From contig NZ_JHXY01000016.1 of NCBI RefSeq assembly GCF_000621585.1, positions 29,497 to 93,496 on the forward strand: a stretch of 64,000 nt of DNA, given 5' to 3'. Position numbers and translations under genes: made by a program. The notes beneath the pieces were generated by a model, which was not told the DNA's origin, did no database searches, and saw only the letters and a program-made list of their open reading frames with translations. Shown here piece after piece: positions 24,021 through 33,292 of the stretch. The stretch comes from [Eubacterium] cellulosolvens LD2006 (lineage in GTDB: Bacteria; Bacillota; Clostridia; Lachnospirales; Lachnospiraceae). Each line of letters opens with the position of its first letter. Position 1 is the stretch's first letter.

Positions 24021-25958
24021 ATGGATAAAGCAATGATCAGAGACAGACTGCGTCTTTTGCGGGAAGATATGCGCCGTGAAGCGGTGGATGTATGTCTGAT
24101 TACGTCCTCGGATTATCACGCATCCGAGTATGTGGGAGAGTATTTTAAGACGTCTGTGTTTTTCTCCGGATGTACCAGTGACAATGTCCGGCTGATCGTC
24201 CGTGCGGATGAGGCGCTGCTCTGGACAGATGGAAGATACTTCATATCGGCGGCGGCGGAACTGGCGGATACAGGAATCCTTCTGATGCGATCCGGAGAAA
24301 AAGACGTGCCGGAGGTTACCGCGTATTTGAAAGAGGTGTTGGCCGGTGGAAAAACACTGGGCTTCGACGGCAGATGTGTGACGGCATCAGACGGAAAGAG
24401 GTACCGGAAGATTGCCGGTGACTGCGGTGGAAAGGTCAATGGTGCGTATACGCCGGAGGAGCGGATCTGGAAGGATCGGCCGGCCATGGCGTCCCATCCG
24501 GTGATGGTTCTTTCTGACGATCTCACCGGAGAGAACTATGTGTCAAAGGCAGCCCGCGTGCGGAAAGAAATGAGGAAGCTTGACGCGGAGCATCTGGTCA
24601 TCTCGAAGCTGGATGACATCATGTGGCTTCTCAACATCCGCGGAGCAGATATCGCCTGCAATCCGGTGGCTCTTTCTTATCTGATATTTGGAATCGACGA
24701 CGCCGCACTCTACATACAGGAGTCGGAGTGCACGTCGGAGTTCGTTGCGTATGCGAAGGAAAACGACATAGAACTTCGCCCCTATGAGCGGATGTTCCGT
24801 GACCTTCCGGAGATGCTCTTTACACGTGGCGTTCTGGTGGACGAGATGTCTGCAAGCGACGCGATTCTGCAGACGATCGAAGCGAATGAGGAGGAAGGCA
24901 CGCGTCTGATCCGCAAAGCAAGTCCGGTTTCCGCGATGAAGGCTGTGAAGAACACAGTAGAGTTAAAACATCTAAGGAAGATCTATGTGGCGGACTCTGT
25001 GGCTGTGTGCCGCTTTATTTTCAAGATAAAATCCATGTTCGGGAAAGGGAATAAGAACGGAATCCCGGAGTCAGAAGAACGAGATGAGTCTCGAACATCC
25101 GGAAAATGTCTTTGGGAGGAGCCGGAGCATCAGAAGGGCGTAGAGAGTGACGCAAATTCTGTAAGTGATCAGAAGAAAATGACCGAGATTGCCGCCGCCG
25201 AATACATGGATGCCCTCCGGAGAGAAATCCCGGGCTATCTGGATCTTTCCTTCGAGACGATTTCCGCCTACAACGCAAATGCCGCGATGGCACACTATCA
25301 GGCGACGGAGGAGAACTGTGCGGTGCTGGAGCCGGAAGGTTTTCTTCTTGTTGATTCCGGCGGACAGTATATGGGAGGAACCACAGATGTGACGAGGACC
25401 ATTGCCCTGGGAAAGCTCTCCCGGGAAATGATCGAGGACTTTACGCTTGTTGCGGTCGCAAATCTTCGTCTACTCTATGCGAAGTTCCCCTCCGGCTGTT
25501 CCGGCGTAAATCTCGATACCTATGCGCGGGCTCCTTTCTGGGAGAAAGGAAAGAACTTCAACCACGGCACCGGTCACGGTATCGGTTATATCCTTAATGT
25601 TCACGAGGGACCCCAGAATATCCGTTGGAGAGCCGGAAGACTTTCGGATCTCACCGCTTTTGAGCCGGGTATGATTACTTCGGACGAACCGGGCATCTAT
25701 ATCGAGGGAAAATATGGCATCCGCACAGAGACGATCACGGAATGCGTCGAAGCGGAGACGAATGAATACGGAAAATTCCTTCGTTTCGAGCCGTTAACCT
25801 TTGCGCCGATCGATCTGGATGCCATTGATCCTGCCTGCATGGAGGCCTCCGATATTGAACGCCTCAATCGATACCACAGGCAGGTGTGGAATGTGATCTC
25901 CCCGTATCTGGAAGGAGACGAGAAAGAGTGGCTTAGGGGAGCGACAAGGGCAATATAA
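24021..25958 (+). CDS. M24 family aminopeptidase P (Xaa-Pro aminopeptidase)
   Basis: This two-metal peptidase removes N-terminal residues before proline. The 645-residue protein has two creatinase-like N-terminal domains (1-~300) and a pita-bread catalytic domain. All five metal ligands are visible: Asp in LLVDSGGQY, Asp in GGTTDVTRT, His in HGTGHGIGY, Glu in SDEPGIY and Glu in IRTETI. A C-terminal extension (~60 residues) is the eukaryote/Bacteroides-like long form. A ~55-residue low-complexity insert (~335-390) interrupts the start of the catalytic domain. GGAGGA lies 7 nt upstream of the ATG. A bidirectional terminator follows. Confidence 0.95.
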   Translation: MDKAMIRDRLRLLREDMRREAVDVCLITSSDYHASEYVGEYFKTSVFFSGCTSDNVRLIVRADEALLWTDGRYFISAAAELADTGILLMRSGEKDVPEVTAYLKEVLAGGKTLGFDGRCVTASDGKRYRKIAGDCGGKVNGAYTPEERIWKDRPAMASHPVMVLSDDLTGENYVSKAARVRKEMRKLDAEHLVISKLDDIMWLLNIRGADIACNPVALSYLIFGIDDAALYIQESECTSEFVAYAKENDIELRPYERMFRDLPEMLFTRGVLVDEMSASDAILQTIEANEEEGTRLIRKASPVSAMKAVKNTVELKHLRKIYVADSVAVCRFIFKIKSMFGKGNKNGIPESEERDESRTSGKCLWEEPEHQKGVESDANSVSDQKKMTEIAAAEYMDALRREIPGYLDLSFETISAYNANAAMAHYQATEENCAVLEPEGFLLVDSGGQYMGGTTDVTRTIALGKLSREMIEDFTLVAVANLRLLYAKFPSGCSGVNLDTYARAPFWEKGKNFNHGTGHGIGYILNVHEGPQNIRWRAGRLSDLTAFEPGMITSDEPGIYIEGKYGIRTETITECVEAETNEYGKFLRFEPLTFAPIDLDAIDPACMEASDIERLNRYHRQVWNVISPYLEGDEKEWLRGATRAI

Positions 25959-26107
25959 GAACAAAGTCCGAAGGATAAATGCTTTCGGTCTTGGGAATTC
26001 CGGAGATATACTTGATGATATAAAAAAATAAAACGCAGGAATGTGCGCTTTATGAGCTGAAAAAGGCCATAAGACATGCGTCCTTTGATAGTGAATACAG
26101 AACAGAC

Positions 26108-26143
26108 AAAAGCCCCGTCCGGATTCATCCGGGCGGGGCTTTT
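26108..26143. terminator. Bidirectional terminator between pepP-like gene and ridA
   Basis: The stem AAAAGCCCCGTCCGG / CCGGGCGGGGCTTTT, with an A tract on the left and a T tract on the right, serves the convergent genes on both strands. Confidence 0.85.
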
Positions 26144-26238
26144 GATGTAATGCCGGTTAATGTCGGCGTGCTGTGTCCCTAAATTCTGAAGGGACTGTAA
26201 CATACAGAGACATCTTTGCGCAGAGGCGTATTCCGTGC

Positions 26239-26622
26239 TTAACCGATAACGGCAGTCACCTGAATCTCAATCAGCGCGTTCGCCGGAAGTTTCGCAACTT
26301 CGTAGCAGGCGCGAGCCGGATAAGGCTCGGTGAAGAACTCGGCGTATACTTTGTTGACGTCGGCAAAAGCGGCTACGTCGTCGAGCAGTACGGTCACGGT
26401 AACGACGTCACTCATGGAAGCACCGGCTTCTTTGAGGATATTGCTGATATTTGTGAGTGACTGCTTTGCCTGCGATACGGCGTCGTCGCCGGCGAACGAT
26501 CCGGTTGCAGGATCAATACCGAGCTGGCCGGAGACATAGATGGTGTTGCCGGCTTGAATGGCCTGAGAGTATGGACCGAGTGCGGCCGGAGCATTTTCTG
26601 TATGGATTGCTTTGTTTGCCAT
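26239..26622 (-). CDS. ridA: RidA family enamine/imine deaminase
   Basis: This enzyme hydrolyses reactive 2-aminoacrylate and related enamines formed by PLP enzymes. The 127-residue protein (YjgF/YER057c/UK114) shows ALGPYSQAIQAGNTIYVSGQLG, TVLLDDVAAFADVN and the substrate Arg in YPARACYEVAKLP, followed by IEIQVTAV. The start at 26622 is chosen because GGGAGG lies 7 nt upstream; the frame opens six codons earlier. Confidence 0.95.
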   Translation of the reverse strand: MANKAIHTENAPAALGPYSQAIQAGNTIYVSGQLGIDPATGSFAGDDAVSQAKQSLTNISNILKEAGASMSDVVTVTVLLDDVAAFADVNKVYAEFFTEPYPARACYEVAKLPANALIEIQVTAVIG

Positions 26623-26947
26623 AATGTGTACCTCCCTCATGGAAAAACATTAAAGATTTAAATTGTCTCTACTATAGCACATGGATCACGACCGGGCAAA
26701 TTGTTGTGAATGATGGGGCAAGGGCGATTTTAAGACGCTGTGGAATCTACTCTTGTACTGGAAGTTCCTTTTTTGAGTTATCGGGGGAGTCTTTTTGTGG
26801 AAAAGCCCTGACTGAAGAAGTGGAAAATCCGAAAAATAAATGGTGGACATTATACCCAGGGTCAGTATATATTTATACATATAGGAACTATAATAATAAA
26901 AATTATGTTATATTATTATACTGCATGATATGCGGTAAGGGGGTAAG

Positions 26948-27280
26948 ATGGAAGTGGGGAAGGAATTGGAGTTGGAAAGACTTCCGGAGATAATCAAAAG
27001 GATTCGATTAAATACCGGAAAGACACAGATTCAGGTTGCAGAAGATCTTCACTGTACACCGGGATACGTAAGCAATGTTGAGAATGGACGGACAGCGATC
27101 TCAATTCGGATTGTTTCATATTATGCGAAAATATCTGGACTTACGATCGATGATATTTTGAAGGGAAGACTGGATAGTATCAACAAACAAAAAGGCAGCC
27201 GCATCAACGAGATGTTGTCATTAATGTCGGTGGATGACAAAGAGAGATTACTGGCAACAATTCAGTTGTGGAGACGATAA
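26948..27280 (+). CDS. XRE-family helix-turn-helix regulator
   Basis: The 110-residue protein has an N-terminal lambda-repressor-like HTH (residues ~12-68: IKRIRLNTGKTQIQVAEDL, GYVSNVENGRTAIS, YYAKISGLTIDDIL) and a short C-terminal tail, ending LATIQLWRR. It resembles SinR-like and ICE/phage regulators, but no mobile element flanks it. Its ~100-bp upstream region is very AT-rich compared with the rest of the window and may contain its promoter and operator. The ribosome site is TAAGGGGG. Confidence 0.88.
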   Translation: MEVGKELELERLPEIIKRIRLNTGKTQIQVAEDLHCTPGYVSNVENGRTAISIRIVSYYAKISGLTIDDILKGRLDSINKQKGSRINEMLSLMSVDDKERLLATIQLWRR

Positions 27281-27330
27281 AGCTGCGGAAACCGGTGGAA
27301 TGCAGCTGATTTAGAATCGGAATGCGGAGC

Positions 27331-27379
27331 AGGAGCGTTTTGTCTCATAGAGAATGCGGGATAATTTCTTGTGAGACAA
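27331..27379 (-). repeat. Structured intergenic repeat, family 1, copy 5
   Basis: In minus orientation the outer stem is TTGTCTCA / TGAGACAA with the tail AAACGCTCCT. The inner hairpin is degenerate. Confidence 0.65.
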
Positions 27380-27382
27380 GAG

Positions 27383-27416
27383 GAGAGGTCAGGGACGAAT
27401 GTCTCTGACCTCTCTT
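27383..27416 (+). terminator. Hairpin terminator after the XRE gene
   Basis: A 14-bp stem GAGAGGTCAGGGAC / GTCTCTGACCTCTC (one G-U) is followed by TTGATAT. The remaining sequence to 27624 shows no gene or clear motif. Confidence 0.65.
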
Positions 27417-27624
27417 GATATAAGGAGCGCCGCGCGACGCACCTTTTGATGTGAGAGCAAACAGTTCATTTCAGATGAAAACAGCAATACGCTACCGCAC
27501 GTATAACTGAAAAAGCGCCTCAATATCAATACGTATCGATACGGGCAGTTGTGAAATGAAATGCGTTTGCAATGGCTATGTAATAAATATATTACAAAAT
27601 ATAAAAGAAATCAATACATAAATA

Positions 27625-28203
27625 TTAGGTATCTGTTTGTGAGAGCATTGATCGGATCAGCGCACCGCCGTTTTCTTTCAGCCATGATCTCTGCTTCCGG
27701 TAGTCGGGCATGACCTGTGAGACTTCTTTCCAGAAGGCGTGAGAGTGATTCATCTGTTTTCTGTGGCAGAGTTCGTGAATGATCACATAGTTCTGCACGT
27801 CGGGCGGCGTGAGCATCAGGAGACAATTGAAGTTGAGATTGCCCTTTGCCGAACAGCTTCCCCATCGGGTCTTTTGAGAGCGGATGGTGATCCGGCCGTA
27901 ACTGACGCCGATGATGTCTGCGTAATAGGCAACCCGCGGCGGGATTGTCTCGACCGCGAGAGCAGCAAGCCGGTGAAGGGTTTCGCGCGTGATCGCGGGA
28001 GGAGGATTCTGAGCCTCTTTTTTGCGGCGCTGTTCGATGAGCGCGCGGTGCTTTTGGATCCAGTCGGAATTCTGGTCGACAAAACGGCGGATCTCCCGGT
28101 CAGCTGTGCGGTATGGCGCCCGGACGATGAGTTGTCCCTCGGATTTCATCTGCAGGGCGAGGGTCTTCCGCGAAGAGCGGATGATTTCGTATTCTGTATT
28201 CAT
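27625..28203 (-). CDS. YgjP-type (DUF45, M48-like) metallopeptidase
   Basis: The 192-residue protein has the zinc site HELCHRKQMNHSHAFW (HExxH plus a distal His), the DUF45/YgjP signature. Preceding elements include QKTRWGSCSAKGNLNFN and the N-terminal beta domain RSSRKTLALQMKSEGQLIVRAP. Family members are uncharacterised SprT-like proteins, sometimes found beside restriction systems; there is none here. The start at 28203 has CGGAGTA upstream; the frame opens 30 codons earlier, in sequence without family similarity. It is divergent from the tyrS T-box. Confidence 0.88.
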   Translation of the reverse strand: MNTEYEIIRSSRKTLALQMKSEGQLIVRAPYRTADREIRRFVDQNSDWIQKHRALIEQRRKKEAQNPPPAITRETLHRLAALAVETIPPRVAYYADIIGVSYGRITIRSQKTRWGSCSAKGNLNFNCLLMLTPPDVQNYVIIHELCHRKQMNHSHAFWKEVSQVMPDYRKQRSWLKENGGALIRSMLSQTDT

Positions 28204-28403
28204 GGAAATGTACTCCGTGTCATTGAAATGCGGATTTGTTGCCTCAAAGTTTTTTACTGTTTCAGGGGACGTTGCATTGGTATGAGGATACAATATGCGG
28301 TATGAAAAGAAAAGCCGGAAAACGCAAACGGATGCCGTGATGAACTCGAATACAGGTGGATTTAAAGAATCGGTTCTATGCCGGATAGAAGTTTGGATTA
28401 CAC

Positions 28404-28432
28404 TTGACTTTGTCTGGTGGGCATTTTAAAAT
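28404..28432 (+). promoter_or_regulatory. Promoter of the T-box-tyrS-alaS unit
   Basis: TTGACT (28404-28409), 17-bp spacer, TAAAAT (28427-28432). It is about 80 bp upstream of the T-box stem I. The 28204-28403 stretch shows no gene. Confidence 0.6.
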
Positions 28433-28516
28433 TATGCATAGTGATGTTTCGGCGGCGCGGGCGGAAGATGACCGGCTCCGGCTGTTCGAACCGCACGATG
28501 AATATGGTATACAGCT

Positions 28517-28792
28517 ATGACGGGATCAAGTAATCTGTTGCATGTACTCAAAGAGAGCAGCCGGTCGGTGAGAGGCGCGAAGATGGCAGGAGATGAATAC
28601 CTCCCTGAGCTCCGTCCTGAAAGGATCTATATCCCGCGTAGGAGGCGGCGTGTTGGCGAACGTTATCAACGCCGGGGTATCGGGCGTACCCTATGAGGCA
28701 GGTGCTGTGAGGTATCTGTGAATTTAGGTGGTAACACGGAAGCGTACAGAGAGCTTTCGTCCTATGGAGGACGAAGGCTTTCTTTTTCTTTG
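28517..28792 (+). promoter_or_regulatory. Tyrosine T-box riboswitch
   Basis: This leader reads uncharged tRNA-Tyr and controls a terminator/antiterminator choice. The base of stem I pairs CGGGAT (28520-28525) with ATCCCG (28631-28636). The specifier is a TAC Tyr codon in GAATACC (28598-28600). The T-box sequence AATTTAGGTGGTAACACGG lies at 28721-28739. The terminator stem AGCTTTCGTCCT / AGGACGAAGGCT is followed by TTCTTTTTC (to 28790). Confidence 0.92.
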
Positions 28793-28829
28793 TCCTTTTG
28801 AAAAATTATATTTATTGGAGGAAGATACA

Positions 28830-30062
28830 ATGACACTTTACGAAGAACTTCAGGCCCGCGGCCTGCTGGCACAGCTGACAGATGAAAAGGAGATCGCTGA
28901 GCTGATCAATGCAGGAAAAGCCACTTTCTACATCGGGTTTGATCCCACAGCGGATTCCCTTCATGTAGGACATTTTATGGCGCTTCTTCTTATGAAGAGA
29001 CTGCAGGCGGCAGGAAACAAGCCCATCGCTCTTGTGGGCGGCGGAACAGCAATGATCGGAGATCCTTCCGGACGCTCGGATATGAGACAGATGATGACGG
29101 TGGAGACCATTGATCATAACGTAGAGTGCTTCAAAAAACAGATGTCCAGATTCATTGACTTCGGACCGGACAAGGCTCTGATGGTAAACAACGGAGACTG
29201 GCTCAGAGATTTGAATTTCCTGGATTTCATGCGTGACTACGGCTCCCAGTTCAATGTCAACGAGATGCTTCGTGCACGCTGCTACGTGAACCGTATGCAG
29301 GAGGGACTCTCTTTCCTTGAGTTCTCCTACATGCTGATGCAGTCCTACGACTTCTACAGACTGTACCATGACTACGGCTGCCAGATGCAGTTCGGCGGCG
29401 ATGACCAGTGGTCCAACATGCTCGGCGGAATCAATCTGATTCGCAAGAAAGATCAGAAGGACGCCTATGCTATGACGATCAGTCTTCTTCTGAAACATGA
29501 CGGAACAAAGATGGGAAAAACAGCAGGCGGAGCCGTTTGGCTTGATCCGGACAAGTACTCACCTTACGATTTCTACCAGTACTGGAGAAATGTGGATGAT
29601 TCCGATGTCCTGAAATTCCTCAGAATGATGACCTTCCTTCCGCTTGAGCAGATCGACGAAATGGACAAGTGGGAGGGCGCGCAGCTCAACACCGCCAAGG
29701 AGATTCTTGCTCATGAGCTGACAACGCTTGTTCATGGCGAGGATGAGGCCGTGAAGGCAGAGGCCGGTGCAAAGGCCGTATTTCTGGGATCCGGAAGCCT
29801 TGACAATGTTCCTTCTGTTGAGCTTGAGGCTGAGGATTTCAATGAGAATGATGAGATCGATATTCTCAGCGTTCTCGTAAAAACAGCACAGTGCGCATCC
29901 CGTTCCGAGGCACGCCGTGCAGTGACAAAGGATCACAGCATCTCCATTGGAGAAAATAAGATCGATGATTTTGCCTATGCGATCAAAAAAGCAGATATTC
30001 CTGCTGAAGGACTCCTCATCAAGAAGGGTAAGAAGAACTTCAAGAAGATCGTAGTTAAATAA
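28830..30062 (+). CDS. tyrS: Tyrosyl-tRNA synthetase
   Basis: A class I enzyme that charges tRNA-Tyr. The 410-residue protein shows YIGFDPTADSLHVGHFM (HIGH variant HVGH), the tyrosine pocket segment YMLMQSYDFYRLY, QFGGDDQWSNMLGG, the KMSKS variant KMGKT and a C-terminal S4 domain (~345-410). ATG 28830 is preceded by GGAGGAAG and sits 38 nt after the T-box terminator. alaS begins 20 nt later with its own ribosome site and no visible promoter, so the Tyr T-box probably affects both genes. Confidence 0.97.
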   Translation: MTLYEELQARGLLAQLTDEKEIAELINAGKATFYIGFDPTADSLHVGHFMALLLMKRLQAAGNKPIALVGGGTAMIGDPSGRSDMRQMMTVETIDHNVECFKKQMSRFIDFGPDKALMVNNGDWLRDLNFLDFMRDYGSQFNVNEMLRARCYVNRMQEGLSFLEFSYMLMQSYDFYRLYHDYGCQMQFGGDDQWSNMLGGINLIRKKDQKDAYAMTISLLLKHDGTKMGKTAGGAVWLDPDKYSPYDFYQYWRNVDDSDVLKFLRMMTFLPLEQIDEMDKWEGAQLNTAKEILAHELTTLVHGEDEAVKAEAGAKAVFLGSGSLDNVPSVELEAEDFNENDEIDILSVLVKTAQCASRSEARRAVTKDHSISIGENKIDDFAYAIKKADIPAEGLLIKKGKKNFKKIVVK

Positions 30063-30082
30063 AGATTGGAGGACGATTATAA

Positions 30083-32776
30083 ATGGCACCAAAGAAAAAA
30101 TATGGAGTGAACGAGCTCCGCGAGATGTTTCTTTCCTATTTCGAGGAGAAAGAATGTCTGCGACTGGGAAGCTTTTCCCTCGTACCGCACAATGACAATT
30201 CTCTTCTGATTATCAACTCCGGTATGGCTCCGATGAAACCCTGGTTCACAGGTCAGGAGATCCCGCCGAGAAAAAGAGTGACCACATGTCAGAAGTGTAT
30301 CCGTACAGGAGACCTTGAGAATGTAGGAAAAACCGCACGTCACGGTACGTTCTTTGAGATGCTCGGAAACTTCTCCTTCGGTGATTATTTCAAGAAAGAG
30401 GCAATTCCGTGGGCATGGGAGTTCCTGACAGAGCGCGTGGGACTGGATGCGGACAGACTTTATCCGTCTGTATACGTGGATGATGAGGAGTCCTACAACA
30501 TCTGGCTCAACGATATGCACATCCCGGCTGAGCGCATTTACAAGTTCGGCAAAGAAGACAACTTCTGGGAGCACGGATCAGGACCCTGCGGCCCTTGTAC
30601 AGAGATCTACTACGACCGCGGACCGCAGTTCGGTGACGGGCCGGAAGATGTCATGGGCGGAGAGGGAGACCGTTTCATGGAGGTATGGAACGTCGTATTC
30701 TCCCAGTTTGACAACGACGGAAAAGGAAACTACTCCGATCTTGCACAGAAGAACATCGATACCGGAATGGGTCTCGAGCGTCTGGCTGTGGCAGTTCAGG
30801 AAGTGGGCTCCCTTTTTGACGTGGATACCGTTAAATCTCTTCGTGATCTGATCTGTACACTGGCAGGCGGCATTGAGTATGAGAAGCCTGGCACACAGGA
30901 CAGTGATGTCTCTGTTCGTATCGTGACAGACCACGCCCGCGCCATGACTTTCATGATCTCCGATGGTATTATGCCTTCCAACAACGGAAGAGGCTATGTC
31001 CTTCGTCGTATCATCCGCCGCGCGGTTCGTCACGGAAGAAAACTGGGTATCACAGGTTCCTTCCTGACAAAACTTGCTGAGAACGTGATTGAGGGCTCCA
31101 AGGACGGATATCCTGAGCTTGCCGAGAAGAGAGATTTCATCCTCAATGTCATCCAGGCTGAGGAGGATAAGTTTGAGAAGACCTATGAGCAGGGTATGGA
31201 TATTCTGCAGAGCATGCAGGATGCGCTGAAGGCAGAGGGCAAGAGTGAACTCTCCGGACAGGACGCCTTCAAGCTCTACGATACATATGGATTCCCGCTG
31301 GATAATACAAAAGAGATTCTCGCCGAGAACGGATTCACCGTGGATGAGGCCGGTTTTGAGGCTGCCATGAAGAATCAGAGAGAGACAGCCCGTGAGGATC
31401 GCAAGAAATCCGGAAAGTCCGCGACATACATGGGTGCGGCTGCCACGGTTTACGAGGATATGGATCCTGCAGTCAACTCCGCATTTGTCGGATATCAGGG
31501 GCTGGAGGCTACCGGAAAAATTGTTGCCCTGGCTGCTTTTGCCGCTGATGACGACGAGGATGACAGCGTAGCTGAAGCTCTTTCCGACGGACAGGCCGGT
31601 GCTGTGATCACAGATCAGACTCCTTTCTACGGAACCATGGGTGGTCAGATCGGCGACAAGGGAATCATTGTTCTCGGCAATGAGGAAGCTGTCTTTGAGG
31701 TTTCCGCAACAGAGCACGTGGCAGGAAACAAGATCGCCCACATCGGTAAAGTAGTAAAAGGAATGCTGAAGACCGGCGACGAAGTAAGCCTGAAGGTTGA
31801 TGCAAAGAACCGTCTTGCCATCGCGAGAAACCACAGTGCGACTCATCTGATGCAGAAGGCACTCCGCGAAGTTCTGGGAACACACGTAGAGCAGGCCGGT
31901 TCCTACCAGGATGCTGATCGTACAAGATTTGACTTCAGCCATTTCCAGGCAATGACTTCCGAGGAGATCCGCAAAGTTGAGGATATGGTCAACGAGAAGA
32001 TTTCCGAGGGACTTGCTGTTACCACACAGGTAATGACTCTCGAGGAGGCCAAAAAGACCGGCGCCATGGCTCTGTTCGGCGAGAAGTACGGCGACGAAGT
32101 TCGCGTGGTAAAAATGGGCGACTTCTCCACAGAGCTCTGCGGTGGTACACATGTAGAGAATACACAGCAGATCGCTCAGTTCAAGATTCTCTCCGAAAAC
32201 GGCGTTGCTGCCGGCGTCCGCCGAATTGAGGCGCTGACCGGTGAAAATGTACGCAAGTACTATGAAAAACTTGAGAAACAGGCCAACGAGGCTGCAGCTC
32301 TTCTCAAGGCGACTCCGGCTACCCTTGCAGATCATATCAGGAAACTGCAGGAAGAACTGAAAGCAGTCAAGAGCGAGAATGAAGCGCTCAAGAGCAAAGA
32401 GGCACAGAACGCCCTGGGCGATGTTATGAGCAACATCAAAGACATCAAGGGAGTTCCTTTCCTCGCGACAGCGGTATCCGGCGTGGATATGAATGAGCTC
32501 CGCAATCTCGGCGACGAGCTCAAGGCAAAGGTTGCAGGCGGCGTGGTCCTTCTTGTGTCCGATAACGACGGCAAGGTAAACATGATGTGCATGGCTACCG
32601 ATGAAGCGATGAAGAAGGGCGCACATGCCGGCAATATCATCAAGGCATCCGCCAAGATCGTAGGCGGTGGCGGCGGCGGACGTCCGAACATGGCGCAGGC
32701 CGGCGGCAAGGACGCTTCGAAGATCAACGATGCGATCGCTGAGGCAGAGAAGGTTCTCGCAGAGCAGATTCACTGA
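30083..32776 (+). CDS. alaS: Alanyl-tRNA synthetase
   Basis: A class II enzyme that charges tRNA-Ala and edits Ser/Gly mischarging. The 897-residue protein has the aminoacylation domain (LREMFLSYFEEK, RHGTFFEMLGNFSFGDYFKK, EHGSGPCGPCTEIYYDRG), a tRNA-recognition region (RRIIRRAVRHGR), the editing domain with HSATHLMQKALREVLG and CGGTHVENT (zinc-site His/Cys), a coiled coil, and the C-Ala domain (GGGGGGRPNMAQAGG). All parts are present. It is probably read from the tyrS leader. Confidence 0.98.
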   Translation: MAPKKKYGVNELREMFLSYFEEKECLRLGSFSLVPHNDNSLLIINSGMAPMKPWFTGQEIPPRKRVTTCQKCIRTGDLENVGKTARHGTFFEMLGNFSFGDYFKKEAIPWAWEFLTERVGLDADRLYPSVYVDDEESYNIWLNDMHIPAERIYKFGKEDNFWEHGSGPCGPCTEIYYDRGPQFGDGPEDVMGGEGDRFMEVWNVVFSQFDNDGKGNYSDLAQKNIDTGMGLERLAVAVQEVGSLFDVDTVKSLRDLICTLAGGIEYEKPGTQDSDVSVRIVTDHARAMTFMISDGIMPSNNGRGYVLRRIIRRAVRHGRKLGITGSFLTKLAENVIEGSKDGYPELAEKRDFILNVIQAEEDKFEKTYEQGMDILQSMQDALKAEGKSELSGQDAFKLYDTYGFPLDNTKEILAENGFTVDEAGFEAAMKNQRETAREDRKKSGKSATYMGAAATVYEDMDPAVNSAFVGYQGLEATGKIVALAAFAADDDEDDSVAEALSDGQAGAVITDQTPFYGTMGGQIGDKGIIVLGNEEAVFEVSATEHVAGNKIAHIGKVVKGMLKTGDEVSLKVDAKNRLAIARNHSATHLMQKALREVLGTHVEQAGSYQDADRTRFDFSHFQAMTSEEIRKVEDMVNEKISEGLAVTTQVMTLEEAKKTGAMALFGEKYGDEVRVVKMGDFSTELCGGTHVENTQQIAQFKILSENGVAAGVRRIEALTGENVRKYYEKLEKQANEAAALLKATPATLADHIRKLQEELKAVKSENEALKSKEAQNALGDVMSNIKDIKGVPFLATAVSGVDMNELRNLGDELKAKVAGGVVLLVSDNDGKVNMMCMATDEAMKKGAHAGNIIKASAKIVGGGGGGRPNMAQAGGKDASKINDAIAEAEKVLAEQIH

Positions 32777-32822
32777 TGTCACAGGGACTCTGATGCTGAA
32801 AGGCGAATAAGAAAAACGGGTG

Positions 32823-32879
32823 ATCCCCACTTTTGCGGGGCGCATGAGGCGCTCCCTGCAAAAAGTGGGGATTTTTTTA
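32823..32879 (+). terminator. Terminator of the tyrS-alaS unit
   Basis: The stem ATCCCCACTTTT(T)GC / GCAAAAAGTGGGGAT (32823-32836, 32858-32872) is followed by TTTTTTTAT, running into the next family 1 repeat. Confidence 0.85.
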
Positions 32880-32996
32880 TGTTATAGGAAATTCCTCCGG
32901 AATTTCTATAACACAAAACGCTCCGCGGGATGCGCAGCTCGCAGATAAGAAGATCGCTTACGCGATTCTGCTCGCGCGCCTTTCGTCCGCTGCGCT
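32880..32996 (+). repeat. Structured intergenic repeat, family 1, copy 6, long tail B
   Basis: The outer stem is TGTTATA / TATAACA with inner GGAAATTCC-TCC-GGAATTTC, then CAAAACGCTCCGC. Tail B contains CAGCTCGCAGAT, the ATCGC-TTAC-GCGAT hairpin and GCGCGCCTTTCGTCCGC. The same tail B recurs at 39960-40022. Confidence 0.8.
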
Positions 32997-33027
32997 CCCC
33001 TCAGGATTGAGGGGATGGGGGAGTCGA

Positions 33028-33176
33028 AGTCCGCTTGCGGACTTTGTTCTGGTATAGGAAATTGCTCCGCAATCCCTATACCAGAACGCTCCGCAGGATG
33101 CGCACTCGCGCGATATGTAGATGCGTTGCATCCGCGCTCGGCGCGAGAATGTCGCTAGCGACATTCTTTTTTAAAA
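33028..33176 (+). repeat. Structured intergenic repeat, family 1, copy 7, long tail A
   Basis: An AGTCCGC-TT-GCGGACT hairpin (33028-33043) precedes an outer stem TTCTGGTATAGG / CCTATACCAGAA (33047-33086), with inner AATTGC-TCC-GCAAT. Tail A has GATGCGTTGCATC and ends in the perfect palindrome AATGTCGCTAGCGACATT followed by CTTTTTT. The rest of the gap up to the GH98 gene is AT-rich and presumably holds its promoter. Confidence 0.8.
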
Positions 33177-33292
33177 ATCAGATAATAGAGACAAAATGCA
33201 GGAAAAGGACAACAATTTATAAGTATAAAACGGAGAAATGTGATATTGTGAGGGTATGAGGGTAATTAAACGAGAAAAAGGAGGTAATGAGT

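Noticed and set aside
30578..32845. Open frame of ~755 codons on the minus strand opposite alaS
   Set aside because: alaS is unmistakable on the plus strand. The antisense translation has no motif or ribosome site.
32880..33176. Integration hotspot or mobile island around the GH98 gene
   Set aside because: No integrase, transposase, tRNA or direct-repeat attachment pair is present. Only repeat elements are seen, and the flanking genes are ordinary core genes.
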